Shown: positions 1 to 12,340, counted from the first letter of the stretch. The stretch is DNA of 64,000 nt from Vibrio hyugaensis (GCF_002906655.1 NZ_CP025794.1:1054001-1118000), one strand, 5' to 3'. The notes: generated by a model from the sequence alone, not told the origin. Numbers and translations: made by a program.

Positions 1-430
1 CTAGGTAAGTAACATCTGCACCGGCCGCTTGAAGAGCCGTCACTAGGTGACCAATTGGACGCTCTTTCATACGAGGTTCGCCAGTCAATACGTATTCACC
101 TTCACCGAGGCACAATGCTGCGGCAAGCGGGCGCATCGCTGTCCCCGCGTTACCAAGAAATAGCTCTACTGGTTCAGAAACTGAAAATGGACGACCAAGA
201 CCTTCTACAACACATTCTGTTTTGTCTTCAGACAGTTGGTACTGCACACCAAGCTTGGTCAGTGCGTTCAACATATGGCGAATGTCATCGCTATCTAGAA
301 GGTTGGTCAAACGAGTCGTGCCTTTTGCAAGGACAGCGAGAAGCAGAGCTCGGTTAGAAACGCTTTTCGATCCAGGAAGGTTCACTTCCCCTTGAATTTT
401 GTTGATAGGTTGTAACGTTAGGCTTTCCAT
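1..430 (-). CDS. aroA: 3-phosphoshikimate 1-carboxyvinyltransferase (EPSP synthase), 5' part only
   Basis: Reading the minus strand from an ATG at 430 gives 143 open codons that run off the left edge of the window. The translation begins [20 protein letters not shown] and continues with the [19 protein letters not shown] and [17 protein letters not shown] segments. These are the shikimate-3-phosphate-binding and PEP-binding signatures of AroA. The enzyme makes EPSP from shikimate-3-phosphate and phosphoenolpyruvate in the cytoplasm, in the aromatic amino acid pathway. The full protein is about 426 residues, so roughly the first third is present. No frameshift is visible. The gap to the next gene (431-590) is where its promoter would lie. 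Confidence 0.95.
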   Translation of the reverse strand, partial: MESLTLQPINKIQGEVNLPGSKSVSNRALLLAVLAKGTTRLTNLLDSDDIRHMLNALTKLGVQYQLSEDKTECVVEGLGRPFSVSEPVELFLGNAGTAMRPLAAALCLGEGEYVLTGEPRMKERPIGHLVTALQAAGADVTYL

Positions 431-590
431 TGAAAGTAGATAATCCTTTGTGCCCTCTTTCGATTTTATTAGAGAGCTAAACAATTCTTCGTGAATTCAG
501 ACTAACGAAAAAACCAACACAAAACCAGAGTAAATCCATGCTAATTTCTGAATAATTAGTCAGCTCAAAAATTAGTATGCTAACGTCAGC

Positions 591-1067
591 TTAATAAGCG
601 ATATCGACCCGTACGCCATCGTCAAAATATAGGATTCGCACATCGTCACCACGGTTAAACAACATACTATTGTCCACGTCTTGAATCACATTAATGAGCT
701 TGTTGCCGTCCACCTTGACCAGTAATTCAACCAATTTATATTCAACCGTATATTCGTAGTTATTACGGTTTCTGACCACGGCCGCACCTGCCAACGCACC
801 AACTGCGGTTGCGACTTCTTTACCTGTACCACCACCAAACTGGTTACCAACTAAGCCACCAATGGTCGCACCGAGTAGTGTTTCCCAACCGTTGCTTTGC
901 GACTGTTTAACTTCTTGTTGAGTAATGTATCGCACAGAATCAACCTTGCCATACACCACTTGATTCACTGGTTTTGCGACATTTCTTTCATAAGCTGCAT
1001 TGGCGAAAAATGGTAAAAACAGTATGATCCATGCCCATCGTTTTGCGCTAAGTATTGCTCTGCTCAT
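591..1067 (-). CDS. Glycine-zipper 2TM envelope protein (SlyB/YcfJ-like)
   Basis: The 158-residue product has an N-terminal hydrophobic signal segment (about residues 10-24, ending FFANA before AYER), with no lipobox cysteine. The centre (residues about 63-100) is rich in small residues: LLGATIGGLVGNQFGGGTGK and then VGALAGAAVVRNRNN. This is the glycine-zipper 2TM pattern of SlyB/YcfJ outer membrane proteins. The C-terminal part is a short beta-rich domain. Such proteins are thought to sit in or near the outer membrane; the exact role here is unknown. It is divergent from aat, with only about 40 bp between the start codons. The family call is secure and the function is not. Confidence 0.75.
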   Translation of the reverse strand: MSRAILSAKRWAWIILFLPFFANAAYERNVAKPVNQVVYGKVDSVRYITQQEVKQSQSNGWETLLGATIGGLVGNQFGGGTGKEVATAVGALAGAAVVRNRNNYEYTVEYKLVELLVKVDGNKLINVIQDVDNSMLFNRGDDVRILYFDDGVRVDIAY

Positions 1068-1108
1068 ATTTCATTCCTATAGGCTTTGATGTTGGTAAAC
1101 TCTTCTTT

Positions 1109-1819
1109 ATGGCTATTTATTTAACTGAACTTGATGACTCTTTTGCCTTCCCTTCTCCCTATGAGGCCCTAAACGACCCAAATGGCTTGTTAGCATTTGG
1201 GGGCGATCTCAATCCTCAAAGGGTCCTAACGGGTTACCATCAAGGAATCTTCCCTTGGTATGGGCCTGGAGAGCCAATCTTATGGTGGAGTCCATCCCCG
1301 AGAGCGGTTTTTGACCCAGCAACCTTCACTCCATCAAAGAGCCTTAAAAAGTTTCAGCGTAAACAACAGTATAAAGTAACGCTAAACAATGCAACCGAGC
1401 ACGTAATTGAATTGTGCGCTTCTACCCGCCCAGCGGAAGAAACATGGCTCAATCCGGAGATGCAAGCTTCCTATATTGCGCTTGCCAAGCAAGGGCACTG
1501 CCACTCAATAGAAGTATGGCACGATGATCAATTGGTCGGGGGCTTGTATGGTATCAGCGTCGGCCAACTTTTTTGTGGTGAGTCGATGTTCAGTCTCAAA
1601 GACAACGCTTCTAAGGTTGCATTGTGGTATTTATGCGAACATTTGACGTCAAACCAAGGTCAATTAATCGATTGTCAGGTGATGAACCCTCACCTGCGCT
1701 CCCTTGGAGCCTTTGAACTTGAACGTGACGATTTCGTACAAAAACTACTATCTTTAAGGGATAAGAAAATTAATTTGGAAACGTTCGAACCACAAACTTT
1801 GCAAGGCGCTGAATCATGA
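1109..1819 (+). CDS. aat: Leucyl/phenylalanyl-tRNA--protein transferase
   Basis: Aat transfers Leu or Phe from aminoacyl-tRNA to proteins with N-terminal Arg or Lys, creating N-degrons for ClpS-ClpAP. The 236-residue product carries FAFPSPYEALNDPNGLLAFG, GGDLNPQRVL, GIFPWY, WWSPSPRAVF and the later GESMFS segment, all typical of the family. The ATG at 1109 is chosen because it gives MAIYLTELDDSFAFPSP, the usual family N-terminus. An upstream in-frame ATG at 1055 would add 18 residues unlike the family and run into the divergent gene. It overlaps ate by 4 bp (ATGA), so the two are translationally coupled. clpA and clpS, which act on its products, lie only 1.2 kb downstream. Confidence 0.96.
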   Translation: MAIYLTELDDSFAFPSPYEALNDPNGLLAFGGDLNPQRVLTGYHQGIFPWYGPGEPILWWSPSPRAVFDPATFTPSKSLKKFQRKQQYKVTLNNATEHVIELCASTRPAEETWLNPEMQASYIALAKQGHCHSIEVWHDDQLVGGLYGISVGQLFCGESMFSLKDNASKVALWYLCEHLTSNQGQLIDCQVMNPHLRSLGAFELERDDFVQKLLSLRDKKINLETFEPQTLQGAES

Positions 1820-2517
1820 GCACGGATCTTCAACAAATTCGTATCGGGTTGACCAACAATCACCCATGCAGCTACCTACCGGAGCGCCAAGAGCGCGTCG
1901 CAGTGGCGCTAGATCCTAGTTTACACAGTGACCAGAACTACCAAATCCTCATGGCCAATGGGTTTCGTCGCAGTGGCGACACGATTTACAAACCTCACTG
2001 TGAGCAGTGTAATGCTTGTCAGCCGATAAGGATTGCAGTGCCCGATTTCATCCGTTCTAAAAGCCAAAAGCGTTTATTGAACAAAGCGAAGACCATTCAA
2101 TGGGAAATGAAGTCTGAGCTCGATGATGCGTGGTTCGATTTATACAGTCGATACATTTGTAAACGCCACAAAGATGGCACTATGTATCCACCGAAAGAAG
2201 ATGAGTTCGCAAGATTTGCGCAAACGACTTGGTTGAAGACGGGTTTTCTCCATTTATATACGGATTCAGGGCAATTAATCGCCGTCGCAGTTACCGACAT
2301 AATGGAGAATTGTTCAAGCGCCTTTTACACCTTCTATGACCCTGATTTTTCCTTATCTCTCGGTACTTTAGCTGTGTTATATCAGATTGAGTTTTGCCAA
2401 CAACAGGACAAACATTGGCTTTATTTGGGCTATCAAATCGATGAATGTCCGGCAATGAACTACAAAACTCGCTTTCAACGACACCAAAGGCTAGTAAATC
2501 AGCGTTGGCAAGGGTAG
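1816..2517 (+). CDS. bpt: Aspartate/glutamate leucyltransferase (Bpt/Ate family)
   Basis: The 233-residue protein belongs to the bacterial ATE/Bpt family, which attaches Leu to N-terminal Asp or Glu and so feeds acidic N-termini into the N-degron pathway. Diagnostic features are the N-terminal CSYLPERQERV, the cysteine cluster PHCEQCNACQPIRI, the SKSQKRLLNKA basic stretch and the C-terminal CPAMNYKTRFQRHQ motif. The start codon overlaps the aat stop. Vibrio species carry both transferases side by side, whereas E. coli has only aat. The length is normal for the family. Confidence 0.95.
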   Translation: MSTDLQQIRIGLTNNHPCSYLPERQERVAVALDPSLHSDQNYQILMANGFRRSGDTIYKPHCEQCNACQPIRIAVPDFIRSKSQKRLLNKAKTIQWEMKSELDDAWFDLYSRYICKRHKDGTMYPPKEDEFARFAQTTWLKTGFLHLYTDSGQLIAVAVTDIMENCSSAFYTFYDPDFSLSLGTLAVLYQIEFCQQQDKHWLYLGYQIDECPAMNYKTRFQRHQRLVNQRWQG

Positions 2518-2597
2518 AATACGCCCCAACTTTACATAATTACTGTTTAGCGGCAAAATAAGCGCGCTAATACCGCCTAATTTCTAAAGAGGATTAA

Positions 2598-2816
<219 letters not shown>

Positions 2817-2837
2817 TCTCTGATTTTCGAATACAAT

Positions 2838-2867
2838 AAAAAACGGAGCCTATTGCTCCGTTTTTTA
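2838..2867 (+). terminator. Rho-independent terminator after infA
   Basis: A hairpin with stem AAACGGAGC / GCTCCGTTT and a short loop is followed by a run of six T's, 22 bp past the infA stop. Confidence 0.9.
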
Positions 2868-2930
2868 TTACCTGGAATTTACCCAATGCGTCAAAATAAT
2901 GTTTAGGTTCCCTAGCAAAGATTGAAGGCA

Positions 2931-2961
2931 AAAAAAAGCGCACGACCAAGCGTACGCTTTT
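2931..2961 (-). terminator. Terminator after clpA
   Basis: On the minus strand an AAAAGCG...CGCTTTT stem, with an imperfect inner part, is followed by a run of eight T's. It lies about 20 bp past the clpA stop codon. Confidence 0.75.
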
Positions 2962-2982
2962 AAAACTTATTTCAATGGAGAT

Positions 2983-5253
2983 CTAGTGAAGCGCTGCTTC
3001 TTTCTCACTTAAGTACTCAAACTTAAGTTCGTCTTTCACAAGCGTCACTCTCACTGTTCCACCATCTACAAGTGAACCAAACAACAGTTCATTCGCCAGA
3101 GGTTTCTTAAGCTGCTCTTGGATAACACGCCCCATAGGACGAGCTCCCATCGCTTTGTCATAACCTCTATCCGCCAGCCAGTGGCGAGCGTCTTGAGACA
3201 CTTCCATTGATACGCCGCGAGCATCCAATTGTACTTGAAGCTCAACAATGAACTTGTCAACAACTTGATGGATGACTGTTTCGTCCAGGCTATTGAACCA
3301 AATGATATTATCTAGACGGTTACGGAATTCAGGTGTGAACACCTTCTTAATTTCCGCCATCGCGTCATGGCTGTGATCCTGTTGGATCAGGCCGATCGAT
3401 TTCTTCTCAGTTTCAGCCACACCAGCATTGGTTGTCATAACAAGGATCACGTTACGGAAATCCGCTTTGCGACCATTATTATCCGTTAGCGTACCGTTAT
3501 CCATGACTTGCAGCAGCAAATTAAAGATATCTGGGTGTGCTTTCTCGATTTCATCAAGCAGAACCACTGAGTGCGGGTGTTTTAGCACCGCATCGGTCAG
3601 CAAACCACCTTGATCGTAACCAACATAACCTGGGGGTGCACCAATCAGACGGCTCACCGAATGACGCTCACCGTACTCAGACATATCAAAACGAAGAAGC
3701 TCAATGCCCAATAGTTTAGAAAGCTGAACAGTCACTTCTGTTTTACCTACCCCAGTTGGGCCGGCAAACAAGAATGAACCAACAGGCTTGTTATCAACGC
3801 CTAGGCCAGCACGAGACAGTTTGATCGCCTCTGAGAGCGCGTCAATCGCATTGTCTTGGCCAAAGACCAGCATCTTCATCTTGTCATCAAGGTTCTTCAG
3901 AATGTCTTTGTCAGACGACGACACAGATTTCTCTGGGATACGCGCCATCTTCGCAACCATGGATTCGATGTCTGCAACGCCAACCGTCTTCTTACGACGA
4001 CTCGCAGGCGCTAAACGGCTGCGTGCACCCGCTTCATCAATCACGTCGATCGCTTTATCTGGCAAATGACGCTCATTGATGTATTTTGCCGATAGCTCAA
4101 CCGCTGCACGTAACGCTTTGTTGGTGTAACGGACTTCATGGTGCGCTTCGTATTTTGGTTTCAAACCAATTAGGATTTTCGTCGTATCGTCCAGCGATGG
4201 CTCCACGACATCGATCTTTTGGAAACGGCGAGACAACGCACGCTCTTTTTCAAAGATGTTGCTGTACTCTTGGTAGGTTGTAGAACCGATACAACGTAGC
4301 TTACCGCTACTCAAAAGAGGTTTGATTAGGTTCGCTGCATCAACTTGACCACCAGAAGCCGCACCAGCACCAATGATGGTGTGAATTTCATCGATGAACA
4401 GAATTGCATCTTCTTCTTTTTCAAGCTGCTTCAAGACTGACTTAAAGCGTTTCTCGAAATCACCACGGTATTTTGTACCAGCCAACAATGAACCGATATC
4501 TAACGAGTAGATAACGCTATTTTGAATCACTTCTGGCACTTGGCCTTCGACAATTCTCCATGCCAGACCTTCCGCGATTGCCGTTTTACCAACGCCCGCT
4601 TCACCAACTAGCAATGGGTTGTTTTTACGTCGGCGACAAAGAACTTGAATGGTACGCTCTAGCTCTTTATCTCGCCCGATGAGTGGATCGATATTACCAG
4701 CTTTCGCAACTTGGTTTAGGTTAGTCGCAAAACTTTCCAATCGTTCTTCTGGGTTCGTTTCTTCTGGCGCTTCTGAGCCGAAAGAGTCAGAAGAAGATGG
4801 GTCTTCGTTAGAACCAGACGCTTTTGTGATGCCGTGAGAAATAAAGTTAACGATGTCCAAACGAGAAATATCGTTCTTCTTCAATAGATAAGCAGCGTGA
4901 GACTCTTGCTCACTAAAGATCGCAACGAGAACATTTGCTCCTGTTACTTCACTACGGCCAGACGACTGTACATGGAAAACGGCGCGCTGAAGCACACGCT
5001 GAAAGCTCAATGTCGGCTGGGTTTCGCGCGTCTCGTCACTTTCTGGGATGAGCGGCGTTGTTTGGTCGATAAAAATATCGAGTTCGTTGCGCAAAGCATC
5101 AAGATCCGCTTTGCAGGCTAGTAGGGCTTCCTTAGCTGCATCATTCTCCAATAATGCAAGTAGGAGGTGTTCGACAGTCATAAACTCGTGGCGTTTATCA
5201 CGCGCACGAGCGAATGCACCGTTAAGGCTTGATTCTAGTTCTTTATTTAGCAT
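2983..5253 (-). CDS. clpA: ATP-dependent Clp protease ATP-binding subunit ClpA
   Basis: ClpA is the AAA+ unfoldase that feeds substrates to ClpP and takes N-degron substrates from ClpS. The 756-residue protein has the Clp N-domain (about 1-145), an acidic linker (about 146-170) and two AAA modules. The first has Walker [10 protein letters not shown] at about 217-225 with [12 protein letters not shown]; the second has GPTGVGKTE with [11 protein letters not shown]. The start at 5253 ([10 protein letters not shown]) is preferred over an upstream one because a strong GGGAGG ribosome-binding site lies just before it and it gives the standard N-terminus. clpS lies 48 bp upstream in the same direction, so they probably form an operon. 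Confidence 0.97.
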   Translation of the reverse strand: MLNKELESSLNGAFARARDKRHEFMTVEHLLLALLENDAAKEALLACKADLDALRNELDIFIDQTTPLIPESDETRETQPTLSFQRVLQRAVFHVQSSGRSEVTGANVLVAIFSEQESHAAYLLKKNDISRLDIVNFISHGITKASGSNEDPSSSDSFGSEAPEETNPEERLESFATNLNQVAKAGNIDPLIGRDKELERTIQVLCRRRKNNPLLVGEAGVGKTAIAEGLAWRIVEGQVPEVIQNSVIYSLDIGSLLAGTKYRGDFEKRFKSVLKQLEKEEDAILFIDEIHTIIGAGAASGGQVDAANLIKPLLSSGKLRCIGSTTYQEYSNIFEKERALSRRFQKIDVVEPSLDDTTKILIGLKPKYEAHHEVRYTNKALRAAVELSAKYINERHLPDKAIDVIDEAGARSRLAPASRRKKTVGVADIESMVAKMARIPEKSVSSSDKDILKNLDDKMKMLVFGQDNAIDALSEAIKLSRAGLGVDNKPVGSFLFAGPTGVGKTEVTVQLSKLLGIELLRFDMSEYGERHSVSRLIGAPPGYVGYDQGGLLTDAVLKHPHSVVLLDEIEKAHPDIFNLLLQVMDNGTLTDNNGRKADFRNVILVMTTNAGVAETEKKSIGLIQQDHSHDAMAEIKKVFTPEFRNRLDNIIWFNSLDETVIHQVVDKFIVELQVQLDARGVSMEVSQDARHWLADRGYDKAMGARPMGRVIQEQLKKPLANELLFGSLVDGGTVRVTLVKDELKFEYLSEKEAALH

Positions 5254-5301
5254 AAGTACCTCCCGAAAGAACAACTTTGGTTGCTCGAGCAAGTCTTCTT
5301 A

Positions 5302-5622
5302 TTACGCTTGCTCCATAGTACATAGTAGCGGATGCTCATTTTCCCTTGAGTACATCGTCACTTGCGCTACTTTTGTCTCAGCAATCTCTGCGCTATATGT
5401 GCCACAGATTGCCTTTCCTTCATAGTGGATCTTGAGCATGATTTGCGTTGCTTTATCAATATCATGCGAGAAGAATCGCTCAAGTACCTCTATGACGAAA
5501 TCCATAGGTGTGTAGTCATCATTGTTTAGAACTACGTTGTACAGCTTAGGTGGCTGAACTTTCGTACTTTCTCGCTCCAGAAGATCAGAGTCTGGAGTCA
5601 CCCATTCAAAATTTTTACTCAT
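5302..5622 (-). CDS. clpS: ClpA adaptor protein ClpS
   Basis: The 106-residue protein has a short disordered N-terminal extension followed by the ClpS core: [20 protein letters not shown], the HYEGKAICG segment and C-terminal [16 protein letters not shown]. The NDDYTPM loop and the Met/Val residues of the helix form the pocket for N-terminal Leu, Phe, Tyr or Trp. ClpS delivers N-degron proteins, including those made by the nearby Aat and Bpt, to ClpAP. It is the first gene of clpS-clpA and is divergent from cspD, the conserved arrangement. Confidence 0.96.
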   Translation of the reverse strand: MSKNFEWVTPDSDLLERESTKVQPPKLYNVVLNNDDYTPMDFVIEVLERFFSHDIDKATQIMLKIHYEGKAICGTYSAEIAETKVAQVTMYSRENEHPLLCTMEQA

Positions 5623-6321
5623 GGCAATTCAAAGATATCGTATCAAAGGGTTGATGTTTTTAACCTATGAAAACAATCTACCATAAGCATGCCATGCGGT
5701 GTAGTGAGATATGGCACCTAATTGGACTTTGACAGATAAAATTTATGTCCTTATATAGAGACTAATGCACCTCTGGCAGGGGCGCAAATAAAAGATTTTT
5801 ATCCCCTGGCGTGATTCTTTTTTACCAATGTGTTTCCAAAAATTCGGCTCACTTCACTTATCTTAGTTAGTACTTTAATAAGGAAGAAGATCACATTTAA
5901 CGGTTGAGAATCGGTTATTTATCACGAAAACGTCATTTTTTATTCATTTAGTAGAATCCTCTAATGCAAGCAACTTGGTTAGTATGCCTTCTCACTATAT
6001 CAAGGCCTTGCAGTCCTTTTAACTAAAAGCTCACGCATGCAACAGAATCAGTTTGCAAAATTGTTAATCTCAAAAGTGATTTGTTTTCAATAATGTTTCT
6101 GATTGTTGTCTTTCACTATTGACTGTCAGAATTCATTGACTACAGTGGAAAGTGTTGATGCATAAATCCTCATTTTGAATTTGTTGGATTTCTAACAATT
6201 TGATGAATATGGAAGTGCCCAACTCGACGTGTGTTAGTGAAAGCTAGCAATGAGACCAAGCTAAAGGTATGGCTTGGTGTTGTAACAACATCAGTAAAAA
6301 ATGCATGAGGGATGTAAAAGC
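5623..6321. promoter_or_regulatory. Long clpS-cspD intergenic region with two hairpins
   Basis: About 700 bp of AT-rich DNA separates the divergent clpS and cspD genes. No convincing coding region is seen. Two foldable elements stand out. Near 5775-5812 a CAGGGG...CCCCTG stem encloses an ATAAAA/TTTTAT stem. Near 6253-6276 an ACCAAGC...GCTTGGT hairpin lies about 45 bp before the cspD start, followed by a small TGTTG-TAA-CAACA repeat. The second element would sit in the cspD mRNA leader. Cold-shock genes often have long structured leaders, so a regulatory role is plausible but unproven. Confidence 0.4.
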
Positions 6322-6540
6322 ATGGCTACAGGTACAGTAAAGTGGTTTAACAATGCCAAAGGATTTGGGTTTATCTGTTCAGATGAAGAGGAAGGAGATA
6401 TCTTTGCCCACTACTCAACTATCCAAATGGACGGTTATCGTACACTGAAAGCAGGCCAACAAGTCTCATACGAGATTGAAAAAGGTCCAAAGGGCTCACA
6501 CGCTAGTAGCGTTGTTCCAATAGAAGCCCAAGCCAAATAA
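6322..6540 (+). CDS. cspD: Cold-shock-like protein CspD
   Basis: The 72-residue single cold-shock domain has RNP1 (KGFGFI) and RNP2 (DIFAHY) and begins MATGTVKWFNNAKGFGFI. The C-terminus (GPKGSHASSVVPIEAQAK) matches CspD rather than CspA. In E. coli CspD binds single-stranded DNA and inhibits replication in stationary phase. The ATG at 6322 is used because it gives the family start and has a GAGGG ribosome-binding site upstream; an ATG at 6301 would add seven extra residues. The position opposite clpS-clpA is the conserved cspD location. Confidence 0.93.
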   Translation: MATGTVKWFNNAKGFGFICSDEEEGDIFAHYSTIQMDGYRTLKAGQQVSYEIEKGPKGSHASSVVPIEAQAK

Positions 6541-6575
6541 CTAGAGCGCTGTCGGAAAGACAAACCATTTGCTCT

Positions 6576-6606
6576 CATAACACTGGCTTTACCTTCTAGT
6601 GTTATG
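6576..6606 (+). terminator. Hairpin after cspD
   Basis: A 9-bp stem CATAACACT / AGTGTTATG lies 36 bp past the cspD stop. The T-tract is poor, so it may act with the second hairpin just downstream. Confidence 0.4.
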
Positions 6607-6614
6607 AAGAGAAA

Positions 6615-6645
6615 AATAAACCCGCCTATGAGCGGGTTTATTACG
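6615..6645. terminator. Bidirectional terminator between cspD and icd
   Basis: A stem AAACCCGC / GCGGGTTT with a 6-nt loop has A/T-rich flanks on both sides, lying between convergent cspD and icd. Confidence 0.75.
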
Positions 6646-6674
6646 TTTGTAAGAGCACAAAACTAAGTAACATA

Positions 6675-6698
6675 CAAACGCGCTACCGGAATAGCGCG
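6675..6698 (-). terminator. Hairpin directly after icd
   Basis: A perfect CGCGCTA / TAGCGCG stem begins 9 bp past the icd stop on the minus strand. Only a short T-rich stretch follows, so it may be a 3'-end stabiliser or a weak terminator before the stronger one at 6615-6645. Confidence 0.5.
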
Positions 6699-6707
6699 AA
6701 TCAATGC

Positions 6708-9304
<2,597 letters not shown>

Positions 9305-10009
9305 ATGTCATCTCGCACGGGTCATGAAAAAGGTCGCGGTAGTCACCAATCCAAATCGAGTCATTTAAAACGCTCAGGAAAACCAAACCACTCAAATGGG
9401 CAATCGAAAAATCAACGAGGTCGCCCAGCCCGTTCTTCAAAGCCATCGAAGCCACGCATTGCTATAGAAGATCGCAAAGTGATCATTTTTAATAAACCGT
9501 ATGACACGTTAAGCCAATTCACCGACGGTGACGGTCGTAAAACATTAGCCGACTTTATTCCAGTGAAAGACGTATACGCAGCAGGTCGATTAGATAGAGA
9601 CAGTGAAGGATTAATGGTGCTAACAAATGATGGCATCTTGCAAGCGAAGTTAACCCAGCCTCAATCGAAATCACCAAAAACTTATTGGGTACAAGTAGAC
9701 GGTGCACCTAAAGAAGAAGACTTGGAGATGCTCCGTAAAGGCGTAGAGCTAAAAGATGGCATGACCTTACCCGCAAAAGTAGAAGTGATGCCTGAACCAG
9801 AGATCTGGGAGAGAAACCCACCTGTACGCTTTCGAGCAAACATTCCAACGACGTGGTTAGCAGTTACTATCACGGAAGGCAGAAACCGTCAGGTGAGACG
9901 TATGACAGCTCATATCGGCTTCCCGACACTTCGTCTTGTTAGATATTCGATGGGAGGGATTGAATTAGAGAGCCTAAAACCTGGCGAATGGAAAGAGATT
10001 ACACTTTAG
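9305..10009 (+). CDS. rluE: 23S rRNA pseudouridine synthase RluE
   Basis: The 234-residue protein has a basic, disordered N-terminal tail of about 50 residues (rich in Ser, Gly, Lys, Arg) and then a RsuA-family catalytic domain without an S4 domain. Signatures are [19 protein letters not shown], the catalytic-aspartate motif [19 protein letters not shown] and the [12 protein letters not shown] motif. E. coli RluE makes pseudouridine 2457 in 23S rRNA. The position divergent from icd is as in E. coli. The long basic tail is longer than in many relatives and may aid RNA binding (inference). Confidence 0.92.
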   Translation: MSSRTGHEKGRGSHQSKSSHLKRSGKPNHSNGQSKNQRGRPARSSKPSKPRIAIEDRKVIIFNKPYDTLSQFTDGDGRKTLADFIPVKDVYAAGRLDRDSEGLMVLTNDGILQAKLTQPQSKSPKTYWVQVDGAPKEEDLEMLRKGVELKDGMTLPAKVEVMPEPEIWERNPPVRFRANIPTTWLAVTITEGRNRQVRRMTAHIGFPTLRLVRYSMGGIELESLKPGEWKEITL

Positions 10010-10030
10010 CTTCAAACATAAAAAAACATA

Positions 10031-10056
10031 AAAGCAGGCTTTTGCCTGCTTTTTTA
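10031..10056. terminator. Bidirectional terminator between rluE and the DUF2057 gene
   Basis: Stem AAAGCAGGC / GCCTGCTTT with a TTTT loop and T-runs on either side, between convergent genes. Confidence 0.9.
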
Positions 10057-10079
10057 GTTTTTGTCGTTACAAATAACGA

Positions 10080-10757
10080 TTATTGTTGAGCAACCCATTT
10101 TCTAAATGTTTCTTTTTCTTGTGGCGTCGCTTTCTCATACATGGTCTTTAGCAAATCGACCATTTGACTATCTTGCGTGCCCACTGATTTTGCACCAGTA
10201 CTAACGACAGCTTTAGGTTCAACTTCTGTTACTGCTTGATTATGCTGGTTTACTGTCACGTAAGTGACTGCTACGCCAGCAACACCACCCGCGATATTAT
10301 AGTTGCGAGCTTCTTGCGAATAATTGCGACCAATTTGCACCCCATCTGACTCTAAAACATCTTCGATTAGATCAATTGGTTGGTCCTTAGAATCAAGTAA
10401 TTGCCAGTCTAGGGGAGAAATGTTCGTTTCCGCTTGGCGGTAAGTTTTAAACTCTGGTAGTTCGAATTTTAGTTCTTCGTTTTTCACATCGAACTTAGCA
10501 ATGATGACATCACCATAAACACCTTTGATATTGTCACCAATTTCAAACTCAGGTTGGTATTTGAAGACAATTTGGTTGGTTCCGTCTGGGATTTCGATCG
10601 TTTTCTCATCTGAAAACAATCCGCCCTCTAACTTTGGCTTCTCCATATTGACAGCTAAAAGCTTCACATCTTCAGGAACAACCAAGGTCGTTGCAGCATA
10701 GAGGTTTGTACTGGCAAGAACAGACAGTGCCATCGCCACTTTTAATGATAACTGCAT
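10080..10757 (-). CDS. DUF2057 (YccT/UPF0319) family exported protein
   Basis: The 225-residue product has a signal peptide (MQLSLKVAMALSVLASTNLY ending in an AA-type site) and then a DUF2057-like domain: TTLVVPEDVKLLAVNMEK, FSDEKTIEIPDGTNQIVFKY. The C-terminal ~40 residues (LLKTMYEKATPQEKETFRKW) are helical and resemble the tail seen in the E. coli YccT group. The role is poorly known; E. coli YccT/CsgI has been linked to curli inhibition, which cannot be assumed here. It lies 76 bp after the porin gene with a hairpin between, so it could be expressed by read-through from the porin. Confidence 0.8.
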   Translation of the reverse strand: MQLSLKVAMALSVLASTNLYAATTLVVPEDVKLLAVNMEKPKLEGGLFSDEKTIEIPDGTNQIVFKYQPEFEIGDNIKGVYGDVIIAKFDVKNEELKFELPEFKTYRQAETNISPLDWQLLDSKDQPIDLIEDVLESDGVQIGRNYSQEARNYNIAGGVAGVAVTYVTVNQHNQAVTEVEPKAVVSTGAKSVGTQDSQMVDLLKTMYEKATPQEKETFRKWVAQQ

Positions 10758-10786
10758 AGAAATTATATCCTTATCTTCAATAGTAA

Positions 10787-10812
10787 AAGACCCAGCATAA
10801 AGCTGGGTCTTA
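10787..10812 (-). terminator. Terminator after the porin gene
   Basis: A perfect 9-bp stem AGACCCAGC / GCTGGGTCT with an ATAAA loop is followed on the minus strand by a T-containing stretch. It lies 24 bp past the porin stop, before the DUF2057 gene. Confidence 0.8.
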
Positions 10813-10833
10813 CAATATCAAACTGGGTATTAA

Positions 10834-11826
10834 TTACCAGTAAACGCGAGCGCCGATGCCAAAGTTGTTTTCACCATCCACACGAGTAGCACCGACTAGC
10901 ACTTCATCTTTAGTGTAGCCAAGTGTCGTACCGTCTGCGTAACCGTACTCAGCATATACGCGAGCCCAGCTTGCAAACTTGTATTCAACACCTGCGTAGA
11001 ACACTGTGCCATCTTCTTTGTCTTGGAAGTTAGGATCTTGCTCAGTGTATTCTAGACCAGCGTACACTGTAGTCTTGTCAGCAACGTTGTATGTACCTGC
11101 TAAGGAGAATGCATTTTCGCTAATCTCTTCAGAGTTTGCGTTGTTCTCTAGAGTCGCGTTGTAGTAAGTAAAGCCGATTAGAGCCTTACCAAACGTGTAT
11201 TCTGCAGTACCTTCAAAGTAAGTGTTTGTTAAGTCAAGAGTACCGAAGTTTTTGTCGGTATTAACACCACCACCAACGTGAACAGCCAAGTCTCCGAAAG
11301 ACTTACCAACAAAGATCTCAGTTAGCTCTTGCTCTTTGTCGTCTTCTGGAAGACCGTATGCAGCTTTTAGCCAAAATGCTTCATTTTCATAAGCATATTT
11401 GATTTGAGAAGAGTGCTCTGCACCAGAAAGAGTACCGTAACGAAGTGCTGTACCACCGAAGAAGTAAGAGTAATCTGCGCCGTATACGTCATCAGAGAAA
11501 GTGAATGCTTTACCAAAACGGAATGAGCCAGCTGTAGCTGTTTCAAAACCAATTTGGTGTTGACGGATATACATATCCTTGTCTTCACGTACTGAGATTT
11601 CTACAAGACCAACAACTTTAAAGTCATCGTTTACTTTGTACGCTGCATCTACACCAACACGTGAAGAACCAGAAGAAAGAGTTGGGTCTTGGTCGTCAAG
11701 AAGCTTAAGCTCTTGGCGAAGCTGACCGTAAAAGTTTACTGAACCATCTTCAGATTTGAATACTTCAGCTGCATTCGCAGTGGTTGCTGTAGCAGCAACC
11801 GCTAGTGCTAAAAGAGTCTTTTTCAT
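10834..11826 (-). CDS. Outer membrane porin (OmpT-like position)
   Basis: The 330-residue protein has a signal peptide (MKKTLLALAVAATATTANAA) and the general-porin pattern: AEVFKSEDGSVNFYGQLRQE at the mature start, alternating beta-strands, RFGKAFTFSDDVYG and a C-terminal aromatic residue (NFGIGARVYW). The terminal Trp fits Bam-dependent insertion. It should form a trimeric 16-stranded diffusion channel. In V. cholerae the porin OmpT sits beside dinG, so this may be the OmpT orthologue; the sequence alone does not prove that. The long upstream region suggests strong regulation. Confidence 0.88.
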   Translation of the reverse strand: MKKTLLALAVAATATTANAAEVFKSEDGSVNFYGQLRQELKLLDDQDPTLSSGSSRVGVDAAYKVNDDFKVVGLVEISVREDKDMYIRQHQIGFETATAGSFRFGKAFTFSDDVYGADYSYFFGGTALRYGTLSGAEHSSQIKYAYENEAFWLKAAYGLPEDDKEQELTEIFVGKSFGDLAVHVGGGVNTDKNFGTLDLTNTYFEGTAEYTFGKALIGFTYYNATLENNANSEEISENAFSLAGTYNVADKTTVYAGLEYTEQDPNFQDKEDGTVFYAGVEYKFASWARVYAEYGYADGTTLGYTKDEVLVGATRVDGENNFGIGARVYW

Positions 11827-12340
11827 AATTAATCCACTGCCTTTTCTTAGATTGGGATATCCTTTCCGATTCCCTTTTTTATATTTTTGAGGCTACTTGT
11901 TATCGAAACGTAACAATGCTTTGCCTACAAAATCTGTGCACTAGAGTGCAAAAGATTATTCTGCCTGTCAAATTTTCTAAAACGAGACATAAAAAAATAA
12001 AAATATCATTAAAATACAATAACTTGTCAATTGACATTTAAAATATTCGATGAAGTTCTAAACAATGAACTTGATTTTTATTAATTTAGTGATTCATTAA
12101 TAACAAATATAAAACGCCTTTCAATTGAATATTTAAGATTCAAATCAGGATTTAAAACTACATGAGTGGCATTTTTGAAGTTTTATATTTTTCACCTACT
12201 GAAATTATTTTCATTTAGTTTAGGTTCAATATTTTTTTGTGAACAAGATCAACCTTTCTAATAAAAGCATTCCGTTTTGTGAACTACTGTACAACTAGTG
12301 ATGTGTGCTACTATGCGCCACCAACGCATTTGAGGCCCGT
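11827..12340. promoter_or_regulatory. Porin / dinG divergent regulatory region
   Basis: About 510 bp of very A+T-rich DNA. It contains a palindrome TGCACT-AG-AGTGCA at 11937-11950, about 110 bp upstream of the porin start. It also contains a CRP-like half-matching site at 12238-12253 (TGTGA, six bases, TCAAC; 8 of 10 conserved positions), closer to dinG. Porins of this group in Vibrio are controlled by ToxR and CRP, and A+T-rich upstream DNA suits ToxR or H-NS. No LexA box (CTG-N10-CAG) was found for dinG. Confidence 0.35.

Noticed and set aside
2817..2982. Possible serine tRNA between infA and clpA, as in E. coli
   Set aside because: The 166 bp hold two terminators and no cloverleaf-like sequence.
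12240..12340. LexA box for dinG
   Set aside because: CTG is present near 12288 but no CAG follows at the right spacing; SOS control cannot be supported from this sequence.
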